Shown here piece after piece: positions 12,808 through 24,206 of a stretch of 64,000 nucleotides of DNA. The DNA is from Cordilura impudica (taxonomy: Eukaryota > Arthropoda > Insecta > Diptera > Scathophagidae): contig OY821518.1 of assembly GCA_963682025.1 (NCBI GenBank), forward strand, positions 124,334,800 through 124,398,799, written 5' to 3'. A program made the translations under genes and the position numbers. How positions within the stretch are numbered: the first letter of the stretch is position 1; the number at the start of each line of letters is the position of its first letter. The notes beneath the pieces were generated by a model. That model was not told the origin of the DNA and did not search any database. It worked only from the letters and a program-made list of their open reading frames with translations.

Positions 12808-13078
12808 TTTTTTTATTAAAAACAAACACTCAAGGGAGGTGCAGTAAAAATGCTGTGCATTTTGTTTATCTCACAAAAATTGGTTATGGGAAGACAGACT
12901 TAATATGGATATATGATTAAAATTTTACTAAATTGTAACTGTCAGGATTGACTTGGACGGGGAGTTAATTTATTCCATAAACGGCTAGTTCGAATGATAA
13001 ACGGATTTTCTCTGTAATGTGTTGTATGCTCAACTGGACAATAGACTACAAACGTATGTGATCTACTAAAGAAACAAG
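12808..13078 (-). mobile_element. 3' end of a non-LTR element, inverted relative of the one at 1-320
   Basis: Read on the minus strand, the segment matches the 1-320 tail: GTAGATCACATACGTTTG, then TATTGTCCAGTTGAGCATAC, CATTACAGAGAAAATCC and CGAACTAGCCG, and it ends in an A-rich tail near 12810. Base changes and small indels break the frame. It is a 5'-truncated, older insertion of the same or a sister family, in the opposite orientation. Confidence 0.7.
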
Positions 13079-13079
13079 T

Positions 13080-14124
13080 AGTATTAATTATAAGAATTAC
13101 AAGGAAAAAGTGAAAAGAGTTGAAAATTTTTTTGATTTAATTTTTTCATTTTGATTTGCAATTTATAAAACGCATAAAGCTTTAACAATTATTTCTAATA
13201 AATGATTGATTAATAATTAACAAGTATAGTCCACCACTCGAAATTCGAGTGCAAATTCTAGAAAATGTAATTTTTTTATTCAAATTTTGTCTTCCAATGT
13301 TTTTTTAATCTATAAGTGTATATAACAAATTTATGAATATTTAAATAAGCCTAAAGTTATGTTAATCACTTTTAGCAATTCACAATTCAACACAGAGCGT
13401 CTGGTATATTATTTAAGTCACTGGCATTAACAGGGTGTAACGAATTATTATAAATATTTTATTTTATATAATTTAATATGTTCTTAAGACAGATTAAACA
13501 TAAATTTTATCGCTCTCAGCTTCTCCTCCATATGAACTATAACTGCGCCAATTTTCACACTCCTCCGTTCCCGCATATTGCTTAAAAAGGGAACTAAAAA
13601 TTTACCTTCACGTGTTAATATATAGATAAACAATTAACTTCTCCTGAGTTGTTTTATTGAGAAATTCGAAAATAATAATTAAAATTTTTTTTTTTTTATT
13701 TTTTTAACTAAATATTCTGCAATATTATTGAAAGCTATAGGCGTAGCATAGTAACCACTATGAATAGGGAAATTAAATTTGACAAAAAATAGGATCGCTT
13801 TTTGATAAATAACTCAATTAAACATCTTTGTGGCTACTAATGATTTTTCACTCCACCATATATCTGGAACTAAAGACTATATATTTCTTTGCTTAGTAAA
13901 TAAAGAATTTTTTTTAACTCTGAAGAGGTTGCGGTACTTCATTCGTTGATTGTATTTAATTTTTTTTCCTCTGTAGTAGTTATCTTTTATTTTAGCATTA
14001 ATAGAAATTTTATTAATTTTAACATAATTGAGTTTTTAACTAATAAATAGTTGGTCACACTAACGTCGACTATATGTTTTAAGCAAGTTTGATTATTTTT
14101 ATGTGCAATATTTGTGTGTGTAAT

Positions 14125-14173
<49 letters not shown>

Positions 14174-14424
14174 ATGTGTACGAGTGTTGTCTTTTTATTT
14201 TGTTATACACATCCTCCACTGTCATGTTGCATTTTTGTCAAGTTGTCAGCTGGTGTTCAAAGCGCATTTCAACGTTATTTTCGTAACAAGTTATTTTTTT
14301 TTTAACTCTCAACGTTGTTATTAATGTCATATATCGTATTCAAAAAGCTGTAGATGTTCCTTAAAATTGCATGCACGCAGACATACATATTTATTTATTT
14401 TTTACAGTATATGTATCTCTGTTA
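13080..14424. other. Non-coding stretch with a microsatellite
   Basis: AT-rich, with no recognised gene. CACTCGAAATTCGAGTG (about 13231-13247) is a short perfect palindrome; the same neighbourhood recurs inverted near 39400, marking a dispersed repeat. A TG microsatellite lies at 14129-14172. Confidence 0.45.
14129..14172 (+). repeat. (TG)22 microsatellite
   Basis: An uninterrupted TG dinucleotide run. It produces open frames of Cys-Val or His-Thr repeats on both strands that have no coding meaning. Confidence 0.95.
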
Positions 14425-16625
14425 TTTTATACCCTACATATACTATGTTTAAGCCGATATTTTTAGCTATCAATGAGAAGTGAATTAGGCTAACTTGGCC
14501 AACTCCAAGTCGGATAATCGGTCTTTTTAACGATGTCTGTCAGTCGGTCTGTGAGTTTTCTCATGTAATTTTATATGCAAACTACAGATTGAAAAATGCT
14601 TAAATTGGCTTTTATAATGATCGTTTATAAGAGCGGTGAAATTTCTCTAAAACCAAAATTTCTATATATGGTATATGATGACCAAATTTGGTTTGTGTAT
14701 GTTAACTATATCCGTGTCTATACAATAATATGGACTATTGGATAAATTTTGATATATTCGCAATACATTCGATGTCTAAAGATTTTCAAACACAACATAT
14801 TGTTTCCAAAATTTGGTCGGTAAATGTTTTTGAAATACATAAGTGACCTCAAAAAATATGATCTGATTGTAGTCGTTATAATCTTATATATATTTACGCT
14901 GATCCCTGACTCACTGACTGACTGACTGATTCTGTAACGCTGAAATAATACACACACATAGCACTCCCTACAAAGCTATGTGAAATGCACAAACAAAATT
15001 TAATCTTTCTCATTTTATACAAACACACACACAATTTTCTCTCTTCTTTGTTACCGACCAGTGCTGCTAATAAAATCTTCTGAAAATCTACAATCTTGGA
15101 AACAAAATCGCCATAAGTTGTCTGCACTACATATGCAGATTGCGTGTTACATATGGAATAAGATGAACGCAAAAAATGCATCAAAAAACTAATATCTATT
15201 CAAATTCTTCTTTAAATTCCCTTTGTTGGTCAACGAAAAAATTCTACAAAAAAAAGTAATGAAGGAAATTATAAACATTTTTATTTTTCTCATTTAACGT
15301 CGTCCGATATGCATACATACTTCTTTTATCAAACTAAACTTTTCCATTTGCCTGTTTTGTTTTTATCTCAAAATTGTTTTGAATTGTTAGGAGTGCTTTC
15401 TCTCAAGTTCTCTGATTGCCAGCACTTACCAAAGAGTATGCTTTTTTTGATAAATATTTGAGAAAAAAGAGATCTTCAATGTGGATTTTGTTGTTGTCAA
15501 ACCTATGATTTAGTTTAAAGCTCTGTATTGAAAAGCATTTGAAAAAATAGTGCAATATTAAGTTTAAAATTTAAATTATTCTGACTTTGCTTAATTAAAT
15601 TACATTGTAATTTCAGAAGAGAGGTGGGAAAATAATTTTTTTCACTCATAATATTAATTTTTGAATAATATGCTTTCAAACAATTTAGACAAACATAAAT
15701 TACGTAATTTTGAAATTATCATGGAAGAATTAAAGGCGATTTGGTATAATAATTTTGTTTTTTAAGTAAAACTAATACGCCCTAATTTTTTTCTTTTTTT
15801 TTTTTTTTTTGATCTGTAAGATAACTGGAAAAAATGTTCGCTTTTTACAATTTACATTTATGATGACATATGAAATATTTTTTTTCTTTTTTGTAGGTGT
15901 ATTGCTGTTTGCACTTCCTTAAGGGGTGGTAGGTTTTAAAACCTTTTTTTGCATTTTTCTTTCTGAATGCACAACATGTCGACAGTGTTGTGTCAAATTT
16001 TAATTAATTTAGAGCAAAACTGAAGAAGATACAGCGTTTCCAGCGAACGGCCTCATACGGTATATAGTATATAAATCATAGTATATAAATTCGAAGTCCG
16101 TCAACATCATAACTCAAGATCTACTTGACCGATTCTTTTGCAATTTTAGACACTATATCTACACATAAATCGTCACGTAACCACGAAGGGTTTTTTTTTT
16201 AATTCCATTTTCTTTCCCATTTTTTAACAACAAATTCCCGAAATTGTATAGCAAAAATCGTTTTTCACTTCAAAATTCTGCCAAAAAAAAAAAATTGAAG
16301 GAACTCTTCGTCACTACCACAGGAAACACGTCACCTTTGAAACGAGTTCCGATTTTTTATTTCACATGATCCGGTAACGAGCTTTGATGTTCACCGCAAA
16401 ACAACAACGCCTCCGGACATTCGCTGTCACGGACTTATTTATTAAAATTTTTAATTGAAATTTTTTTCAAAGATTCTTCAAATGTTATGCTATAATGTAC
16501 ATATGAAATAAATAATCCAACATTATTCATGTCTTCAAAAAAGAATTATGAAAATACGGAACTTTTAGGAACCTTGCTCTAAAACGTTTTTTTTTTTTCT
16601 ATGCTATTCTATTTTTCTACAATAA

Positions 16626-17274
16626 AATGGAGTTAGTTTATAGCGAACTCGGCGGGACCGGCCAAATTAGTTCCTTATAGACTAAGTTCATTATAACCGT
16701 AGTATTTTTTGATTTGTCCGAAAGGTTTAAAAAGTTTTTTTTTTGTTGAATAAGTTTATTTATTTTGGGGCATTTTAAAAAGTTATAAAACATAAATTAA
16801 ATTACTAACAAGATACATATTAATTGTTTGCCTTAATAAGACTAAAATTACCGAGTTTCTATCAAAATATAATATTTTTTTAAAATCATATAATATTAAA
16901 AGCTCCTTATGTATAGAAGCAGAAAGTACAAAGCAAAGTTTGGCTACTGGCAAACTTTTACGAAAATATACATAAAAGGACCTTTTACAAAACTTCATTT
17001 GAAAATCGAAGTTTTTGTTTTGTATTAAAATTAAATGAAAATAAAATTAAATTAAATTGAAATTAATTTTTTTTAAATATATAAAATATACGAAAATTCT
17101 GCAATGGAAAAAAAACATTTGTTTGTTAAAGTCAAAAGTTTGATATAAACACTGTTCGCTATAAGAGAAGCAATTTGTATGAAAAATGCGATTAAAACTC
17201 TTGGGACCGAAGAAATTCTTCGCTATAAAAAAAAATTTATTACAACCAGGGTTCGTTATAAGCGAACTCCATTG
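16626..17274. mobile_element. MITE-like inverted-repeat element inside the Helitron
   Basis: AATGGAGTTAGTTTATAGCG at 16626-16645 is mirrored by GTTCGTTATAAGCGAACTCC at 17251-17270. The arms share about 25 bp, and the GTTCGTTATA-type motif recurs subterminally at 17155-17165 and 17220. The interior has short frames only. The TIR style resembles non-autonomous Tc1/pogo-type elements, but a TA duplication could not be confirmed. Confidence 0.45.
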
Positions 17275-17587
17275 TTTAAATTTTAAAAATTTGGGGAATC
17301 TCCAATCTCCTCACTTTACCCGGCCTTCCCATTTTCAAGTCAAATTGATCACACATCCAATAGTCAAAAAATTGTTAAGCAACTGTCCCATTGAAAAATT
17401 GAAAGAGGGAATTGGAACGTATGATTGTTTAGTAAAAAAGAGTGAAAAAGTGTGAGTTCATTACAACCTGAAAGCCAAAAATATAACGTGTGAAGGCCGG
17501 GTATTATCTTAAATATATTTACACTGATCCCTGACTCACTGACTGACTGACTGAGACACTGACTGATTCTGTAACGCTGACCTAAAT

Positions 17588-17905
17588 GATACGGTTCTAA
17601 TTCCTAGGATTGATCTCGCCCCAACCGACACCACATTACCTTTCATATTAAAACGCCGCCAGTTTCCAGTAATTCCTGCATACGCAATTACCACAAACAA
17701 GGCTCAAGGCCAGTCATTTGATTACGTTGGCATTAATTTGGAGACCGCGGTATTTTCACACGGCCAACTGTATGTGGCTTTGTCACGATCAGAAGTTGCA
17801 AGCCAAGTTAAGATACGTATTCAATCGAACCCTCAGCAAGGAAAACTATCAAATGACGAACGATTTTGCACACGAAATATAGTTTTTCAAGAGATTCTAA
17901 ATTGA
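17588..17905 (+). pseudogene. Helitron helicase C-terminus (Pif1-like), remnant
   Basis: An open frame of about 105 codons ends in TGA at 17903-17905. ITTNKAQGQSFDYVGI is the helicase motif V region and FSHGQLYVALSRSE is motif VI of Pif1-type Helitron helicases; LIPRIDLAPTD and LPFILKRRQFPVIPAYA precede them, as in the family. The Rep domain and helicase motifs I-IV are missing. Intact proteins unwind DNA during rolling-circle transposition. The frame joins the 5' terminal sequence directly, so this unit is an internal-deletion derivative. Confidence 0.85.
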
Positions 17906-18097
17906 AAAACTTTTTTGCCATATATTTCTTATCTGTTTTGATACTTATGTATATAATTTCTACAGACACAATCTTTTTTCACATGTACATATGTAACAAT
18001 ATAATTTTCAATTTACTACTATATTAAAAGAAATATAAATTATTACAAATTTTTTGTGTACTTAAATTTAAACTGTTTTATTCATAATTTTTAAACG

Positions 18098-18125
18098 GGC
18101 GCCTAGGCGCCACACAATCAACTAG
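18098..18125 (+). other. Helitron 3' terminal hairpin and CTAG end
   Basis: A 14-bp perfect palindrome GGCGCCTAGGCGCC is followed 10 bases later by CTAG then host T, the termination signal arrangement of Helitrons. Confidence 0.85.
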
Positions 18126-19185
18126 TATACATATATAGTCCCATCTGATATGCGCTTTTGTGCATTCATTGACAAAAAATATATAGCAATCTTACTTAAG
18201 TTTGCTTTATGCTCTTATACTTTATGTACATTAACGATCTCACTCACTATGGTTTGACCTATGACCCTTTCACTCATAACAACATACAACATCATATATT
18301 CGGCCTAGACCGACTATAACGTTCTTACATTGTTGGTATGTTTTTGATAAAGTACATTAATCCGTCTGATACTTGATCATGTGATAAATTATAATGGAAT
18401 AAATAAGACATACATTTCAATATATACATTATTTTGTTTGCTCTGTGAAAATATCTCTTAATGAATTTTATGTGGTAATATGATCTTTTATTAAACAAAT
18501 ACATAATTTGCAATTACATTTTTTTCTTCAACCTAAATGCTGTTCAATAAAAAAAATGCTTAAGAGATAAAATATTTATTGCAAAAGAAAACACTTGGGT
18601 ATTATGAGTATATTGACTACCGATTTAATAAACTAAATAATAAAACAAGGTTGTGTATTGTTACCATTTAATGTCATTACCTTACACTAAAACACCCCTA
18701 TTATTATTTTGCAAAAGCGTAACATTTTTATACCCTACAACACTATGTGGTCAGGATACTATAAGTGTGTGTTGAACTTTGTAATTACTAAAAATATTAT
18801 ACCCAGACCCATTTTATATTATAGCGATGAACTCAGAATCACTTTCTGATTCAATTTAGCGATGAACTTCTGCACGTCGGTCTATGTCCCGTTGATCTAT
18901 ATTTCCATGAACATTTTGTAATCTAACTACAGGTCCCTGTTGAACAATTCTTAGTCATAGCCCCCATATAAAACTGCTTGCCTATCTTCACTTAAATCTT
19001 TCAATAAAACAAAAATATTGTACAGATTTTTCTCAAATTTGGTTTGTATTTGTTTTTTCAACAAATAAGTGACTTTACCAATTACGGTCAAGATCGGTCC
19101 ACATAAATTTAGCTTCCGATATGAATTTTTGCATACATCCAGGTAAAAAATTATAACAATGCCACTAAAATTTGGTTTATGCTTA

Positions 19186-19575
19186 CACTGTATTTTTTTA
19201 AGTCATGGAAATATAACTATATGCGTGATAAAAGACCAAAAAAAAGACCCGTGTCTCCCAGTTTTGCCCAAAGATTTGGGGCCCCGGGGTAATTTTTGCA
19301 AAAAAGTGATCATTATCTCAGGCTTATATCTTGCAAACCGTTCGAAATTTTGATTTACTCCTGAGGCAAAGTTGTAGCTCTTGTTATAGAGAACAAAAAT
19401 TGTGAATATATAAAATCAAAAGACTTCATCTTCAAGATCAAAATCGCAAAATAAATTTTAAAAATTAATTTTTTTTACCTATTTTCCCCTGTTCAGGTCC
19501 ATAGATAGCAAACTGTTCAAAATTCAAGGAAACAAGCAACTAAGAAAATGTACCTAAGATCATAGTAAATAAATT
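19186..19575 (+). repeat. T1 left terminal inverted repeat
   Basis: About 390 bp, paired with 24207-24623 (minus). Shared blocks in order: CGTGATAAAAGA, ACCCGTGTSTCCCAG, TTGCAAAAAAGTGAT, CTTGCAAACCGTTCG, CAAAGTTGTAGCTCTTGT, AAAAGACTTCATCTTCAAGA, CCCCTGTTCAGGTCCATAG and TTCAAAATTCAAGGAAACA. Confidence 0.85.
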
Positions 19576-20342
19576 TCTAGAACACATGAACTTCCTGGGA
19601 ATGATTCTTAATATCGTTTAGGTTGCGCTTAGGTAGCCGCAAAAGTGAAAAATTTCCCGAAAATTTTTTAATTTCATTTGTTTTTTCTTTACTTCAAAAT
19701 TGAGAAATGAAGAAATTATTACAAAGAAATAATAAAAAGATATTCATATTATGTTTATAATTTTGATGGCCCTGGACATGGAAATCGCACTCTCTTAAGT
19801 TGTGGATCCAAATCGTCCAAATCTGACTCTGATTCAGAACTTATGGTGTCCACAGGCACGCTGCTTTCAGACTGCTTTTTCTTCTTCAAATACTTCATTA
19901 ACATTAAAAAAAGCTGATATTGTGACTCCACCAACATACCTGACATGAATTAGAAAAGAAATCAAAAAAGGAATGCAAAAGAATGCTTCACTAAAATTTA
20001 TATTACCTCTGCAAGCAATGCGTAGAGTTTTTTTGCCTTTTACCGTTTTTCATGGGTATTGTGGTTTGGTGAAATCGTTCTCCTTGCTCATCGGATTCGG
20101 TAGGGAGTTGTTTGATAAAATCGTCAAAATGAAAATGAAGAAAATCCAGCTTTAATATCATCGATATGCCGATTTTCTCAAAATAATACAGCATTTGTTT
20201 CACCCATTCTCTTGCTTCCGGTTCCGCGTCTCGGTTCCCTCCCAAGACTCTTGTGCATACACCAGCGTTGAATCAAAGTTGCTCTTGAATAGCTTTCTAA
20301 TGTCAGAGCCATTAAGTACACCTGTTAAATGAAGACAAAAAT

Positions 20343-21106
20343 AATTAAGAAAATTATAGTCGGTCTAGACCGACTATACGATACCCTATACCATGCGTTT
20401 AGAAACCCTATCTCTTAGGCCCAACTAGCTGAACATAGAAAATAAGCAAAAAAAAAAAACAAATTTGAAAAAATTTTGAAAAAGTTCACATCGGATGCTA
20501 TATCTATATGGGGACTAGGTCCAAAAATGGACCGATCCTGACCATGGTTGGTAACGTCTCTTGTATTTTGCAAAAACATATACAAACAAAATTTGAGAAG
20601 AATCAGTGCAATATTTTTGTTTTTTAATAGATTTAAGTGAATATCTGGAAGCAGCTCTATATGGGGCGAAAGGGAGCATTGTTGGACTACTCATTAATGG
20701 ATGTAATGAACCCATATAAACCCAATTTGAGTGAGATCTGTATGACAATTTGGATCTTATGGCAATTTATGTCGATTTCATAAGGGTAATTTGTATGGGG
20801 GCTAGGTCCGAACATGGACCGCTTATCACCAATTTCAATAGCGTTCATCCCATAGCCGATAAAAGCTTACATACCAAATTTCATCAAAATATATTCATAT
20901 TTGCGACCTGCAGTTTGATTAAAAGGTTTACATGGACACACAGACGGACGGACGGCCGGACGGACGGACATTGTTAAATCAACTCAAAAAGTAATTCTGA
21001 TTCGATCGGTATAATTAAAGATGGGTCTGGGTCAAATATTTTTGGTTGTTACAAACAGCAGCATAAAGTCATTATACCCAAACCACATAGTGGTATAGGG
21101 TATAAA
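20343..21106 (-). mobile_element. INE-1/Helentron-like element (HINE-type), copy A
   Basis: Its 3' end (20343 side) has the stem-loop TATAGTCGGTCTAGACCGAC...; an inner subterminal repeat ATACCCTATACCA lies beside it and again, inverted, near 21088-21102. A (CGGA)n tract at about 20943-20970 is the GTCY-type microsatellite. This architecture is that of INE-1/Helentron-associated non-autonomous elements. It is paired 5' to 5' with copy B. Short open frames inside are shared by all copies and are not genes. Confidence 0.7.
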
Positions 21107-21992
21107 TCAAGGTTCAGAAAATACACACACGAAACACACAATGTTCTGTTCAAAAGCAGCCAACACATATCTTTATTTTCATATCAATTATGTGCGTTTC
21201 TAAATTTTCTACGGTGCCCAACACAACCACGACTGTGTTCGTTTTAATATTTCGTAATTTACACGAACATTTTTGTATCACATACTTTTTGTTTCAATCA
21301 CACATAAAGCACACATTTTTGAGTGTTGCTTTATTTGAAGTTTTTGTTCTGGTACGTGTAATGAAAAAAAACACAGAACATGTACAATAAACAGGTTCGA
21401 GTTCAGTTATATTTTAAGTCGTGTTGTGGCTCGTGTATTAAGAAAAAACACAACATGTACAATAAACAGGTTCGAGTTCAGTTATATTTTAAGTCGTGTT
21501 TAAAATATAACTGAACTCGAACCTGTTTATTGTACATGTTGTGTTTTTTCTCACTACACGAGCCACAACACGACTTAAAATATAACTGAACTCGAACCTG
21601 TTTATTGTATATGTTCTGTGTTTTTTTTCAGTACACTTACCAGAACATGAACTTCAAATAAAGCAACACTCAAAAATGTGTGCTTTATGTGTGATTGAAA
21701 CAAAAAGTATGTGATACAAAAATGTTCGTGTAAATAACGAAATATTAAAACGAACACAGTCATGGTTGTGTTGGGCACCGAAGAAAATTTAAAAACAAAC
21801 ATAATTGATATGAAAATAAAAATATGTGTGTGTTGGTCTAAGTTATGTTTGTTTACATATATGTACGAGTTTTTTATTCAGTGTGTGTTTTTTTCTGAAC
21901 TCTGGTATAGAGTCAGAAAAGAAAACATTAACATAGTGTGAATAGTACAATGAGGTGAAAAAAAAATTCGTTTTAAATTTACTGCAATACCT
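21107..21992. repeat. Central palindrome with mirrored non-coding frames
   Basis: Arms of about 380 bp mirror each other, including an internal direct duplication of ACAATAAACAGGTTCGAGTT in each arm (left about 21385 and 21460; right about 21525 and 21590). Because of the symmetry, near-identical 66-codon frames occur at 21190-21390 (plus) and 21602-21802 (minus), both containing CITYFLFQSHIKHTFLSV. They are not supported as genes. Confidence 0.7.
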
Positions 21993-22744
21993 TTTTATAC
22001 CCTATACCACTATGTGGTTTGGGTGTAATGATTTTGTGCTGCTGTTTGTAATCAGAATCACTATCTGATTCGATTTAACGATGTCCGTCCATCAGTCCGT
22101 CCGTCTGTGTGTCCATGTAAAGTTTGTAATCAAACTGCAGGTCGCAACTATGAATATATTTTGATGACATTTGGTATTTAAGCTTTTATCGGCCATGTGA
22201 TGAACGCTGTTGAAATTGGTTAGAATCGGTCCATGTTCAGACCTAGCCCCCATACGAATGACCCCTATGATATCGACTTAAAATGCCATAAGATCCAAAT
22301 TATCATACAAATCTTAGTCAAATTGGGTTTGTATGCATATATTACATCCATTAATCAGTAGTCCAAAAATGATCCCTATTGGCCAACTCTTAGTCATACG
22401 CCCCATATAGAGCTGCTTTCCCATCTTCACTTAAATCTACCAAAAACAAAAATATTGCACTGATTCTTCTCAAATTTTGTTTGTATATATTTTTGCAAAA
22501 CATAAGAGGCTTTACCAAACATGATCAGGATCGGTCCATTTTTGGGCCTAGTCCCCATATAGATATAGCATCCGATATGAACTTTTTCATATCTGCAGCC
22601 GAAAAAATTAATAAAAATCCCACTCAAATTTGGTTTATGCTTATTTTCTATATCCAGTTAGTTGGGCCTGAGAGATAGGGTCTCTAAACGCATGGTATAG
22701 GGTATCGTTTAGTCGGTATAGACCGACTATAATTTTCTTACTTG
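21993..22744 (+). mobile_element. INE-1/Helentron-like element, copy B
   Basis: Starts TTTTTATACCCTATACCACT and ends at the stem-loop followed by AATTTTCTTACTTG. The (GTCC)n-type tract reads CCGTCCATCAGTCCGTCCGT at about 22083-22102. It is in the opposite orientation to copy A, and its 3' end abuts the coding sequence of the T1 protein. Confidence 0.75.
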
Positions 22745-24206
22745 TTTAATTTTGTCATTGCTACGCTTTAAGAGAACGCATTTCAAATAGTCGAATACGT
22801 TTGGACAATTTACAACGGCCACTTCGATGAATTTTTTAACAATTCCCAATTTTATGTAGAGCGGTGGCAGCAAGATGTTCCTCCACTGTGTTCCTCCATA
22901 CTTCCTCTTGGACTCCACGAATTACATTGGAATTGATTCATAGGTGAGCGCGAATCCCAATTACAAAGAAAACAAAAAAATTTTGGGAAGCCGCCCTTAT
23001 CGATGATCCCTTGCAAAATGTTGATGACCTTCAAATCACAGCAAGTCTTCCATTTATTTTCGTAGTATTTGATTTTTTTCATTATATCTTTCAATGTTTC
23101 ATAGCTTCCTTTCATGCTAATACACATTGCTAGCGGAATGGAAGGTTACGGGTTGGCAAACGCAACAACACTGCTTTCAAGCTTGAAACAGAACCATCAA
23201 TAAATAATCTCCACTCACTAGCGATGTAGTTCATTCCCATTTTTACCACCATAGCTTTTATATCGTTGCAGTAAGCGAACGAATTGTCATCGTATAGAGT
23301 GTAGAGGTTCTGAAATTCAGCTTGCCGTTTATGGTACGCCGCGGCGCGCCGCAGAATTGACGTCAGCATGTTTGAGTTTTCTTTGCTTTAAAAACGCTGT
23401 CAAAAATATGTCGCTGCGATAGTCCCAATATGGCCACAACGAAATCCATTTCCATTTGTGTTATTAGTTGTGGTCCGTCTCTTTCCTGATGGGGCTCATA
23501 ATCGGTATCAAATAGATCTTCATAAGCAACATCACTTGCTCTAATGATTCCTGTAAACTCTGTCCTATGATCTGGAGTTGACGGCCTTGGTGACACAAAA
23601 TTTTCAGGTGCAGGCACTGGTAGTGTGGGTGTTATAGTTGCTTTGTAAATTTTGTTCTTCTTAGCGTCTCGATTTAGATGACATGTGTAATTTACGCATG
23701 CATAGCAACTGGTTGCATCATACTCAGTTGGGCGATTAATCCAATTTGCCGGCTTACAATACTTCAGACTATCTTTGGCTCCACTCAACCACGCCATGAG
23801 ATTTTTATAACATTGGCGACACACTGTATTAGGTGTGTAATTTTCACCAGTCAAGTCTACTTCTTTAAAAAACAACTTATATGCTCTATTGAATTCACTA
23901 GTTAAAAGATTCTTTTCATTTTGAAATCTTGTAGAACTTTTTTTTCTGATTTGATGACCGCAAACGTAGCAAACCAAATCAATGTTTTCACATTGCATAT
24001 TGAAATTGTCAGTTACCAATGTTGTGTGCGAATTATGCTGTATCACTTTCTCTATAAATTTCACCGCTGAGCTCTCGTTGACGTCGCGCCGTGTAATGCC
24101 TCGGTCTGAGCTTCGAGTCGCTTTTATATTGTGTGCTGCGTCCCTTGATGCTTACTGCTTTGCCTGTGCTGCTGCGGTCGGTGCGTGATCGCGTGAGTTG
24201 TTTATT

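Larger units (their letters stand above)
14882..18125 (+). mobile_element. Helitron, 3.24 kb, complete ends, internally decayed
   Basis: The 5' end TCTTATATATATTTACGCTG starts after an A, and the 3' end is a GC-rich hairpin (GGCGCCTAGGCGCC, 18098-18111), an 11-base spacer including CACACAATCA, then CTAG at 18122-18125 followed by T. This is the canonical Helitron insertion between A and T without target duplication. The flanks rejoin into a contiguous INE-1-like repeat, confirming both ends. Inside lie a 3' helicase remnant (17588-17905), a MITE (16626-17274) and a second Helitron 5' end at 17507. Helitrons move by rolling-circle replication using a Rep/helicase; the Rep part is absent. Confidence 0.85.
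17507..18125 (+). mobile_element. Second Helitron 5' terminus sharing the same 3' end (619 bp unit)
   Basis: TCTTAAATATATTTACACTG at 17507, followed by ATCCCTGACTCACTGACTG and TTCTGTAACGCTGA, repeats the 5' terminal sequence of 14882-14942, again after an A. The two starts share one 3' hairpin and CTAG. Either a nested insertion that deleted part of the host copy or a chimeric rolling-circle product would give this. Confidence 0.65.
14425..18331 (+). mobile_element. Diverged INE-1/Helentron-like element split by a Helitron (halves 14425-14881 and 18126-18331)
   Basis: The first half starts TTTTATACCCTACATATACT, followed by a degenerate GTCY tract (GATGTCTGTCAGTCGGTCTG, about 14533-14552) and the CCAAAATTTGGT block. 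The second half resumes at ATAGTCCCATCTGATATGCG and ends with the stem-loop remnant CGGCCTAGACCGACTATA at about 18302-18320. Both halves align in order with the intact copies at 21993-22744 and 28638-29433. The break is filled exactly by the Helitron at 14882-18125, so this copy is the older insertion. Confidence 0.7.
20322..22741 (-). other. Probable intron of the T1 gene filled by an INE-1-like palindrome
   Basis: The coding sequence stops at KIKQ and resumes in phase at GVLNGS, as in the family (K-I-K-x-G). The donor is CAA|GTAAG at 22744-22737 and the acceptor is TTCATTTAACAG|GTG at about 20333-20319. The GTAAG is also the invariant terminal sequence of the inserted INE-1-like copy (AACAAGTAAG on this strand), so the element end coincides with the splice donor. 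Confidence 0.55.
20343..22744. repeat. 2.4 kb foldback palindrome (copies A and B with a palindromic centre)
   Basis: Copies A and B lie head to head, and the 886 bp between them is itself an inverted repeat centred near 21495. For example, GAGTTCAGTTATATTTTAAG at 21472-21491 faces TTTAAAATATAACTGAACTC at 21500-21518. Matching arms extend past 21130 and 21850. The whole block could fold into one long hairpin. Confidence 0.8.
19755..24064 (-). pseudogene. T1 protein: zinc-binding, RNase H-like (putative transposase), broken
   Basis: Read from 24064 (an alternative start is the Met at about residue 23), the N-terminus has LVCYVCGHQI, TVCRQCYKNLMAW and SCYACVNY, three CxxC pairs likely to bind zinc. 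After a frameshift near 23365 come FAYCNDIKAM, SEWRLFIDGS and SLKAVLLRL. After another near 23128 come WKTCCDLKVINIL and FFCFLCNWDSR, and after one near 22900 come ILLPPLYIKLGIVKKF and NDKIKQ. The frame resumes at 20321 with GVLNGSDIRKLF, then LHFHFDDFIKQLPTE and SDEQGERFHQ. Motif order matches a widespread uncharacterised arthropod family. The D, D and E in FID, CDLK and SDEQGE could be a catalytic triad. A likely second intron (GTAATA to TCATGTCAG, about 20002-19938) precedes an acidic tail SSESESDLDDLD. Confidence 0.75.

Noticed and set aside
14089..14324. Overlapping frames on both strands with Cys-Val or His-Thr runs
   Set aside because: Produced by the (TG)22 microsatellite.
21190..21802. 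Two near-identical 66-residue frames on opposite strands
   Set aside because: They are mirror images because of the palindrome; no start context, motif or conservation beyond the repeat itself.
23424..24188. Plus-strand frames over the T1 gene (23678-23905, 23982-24188)
   Set aside because: They are antisense shadows of the zinc-binding region of the T1 protein.
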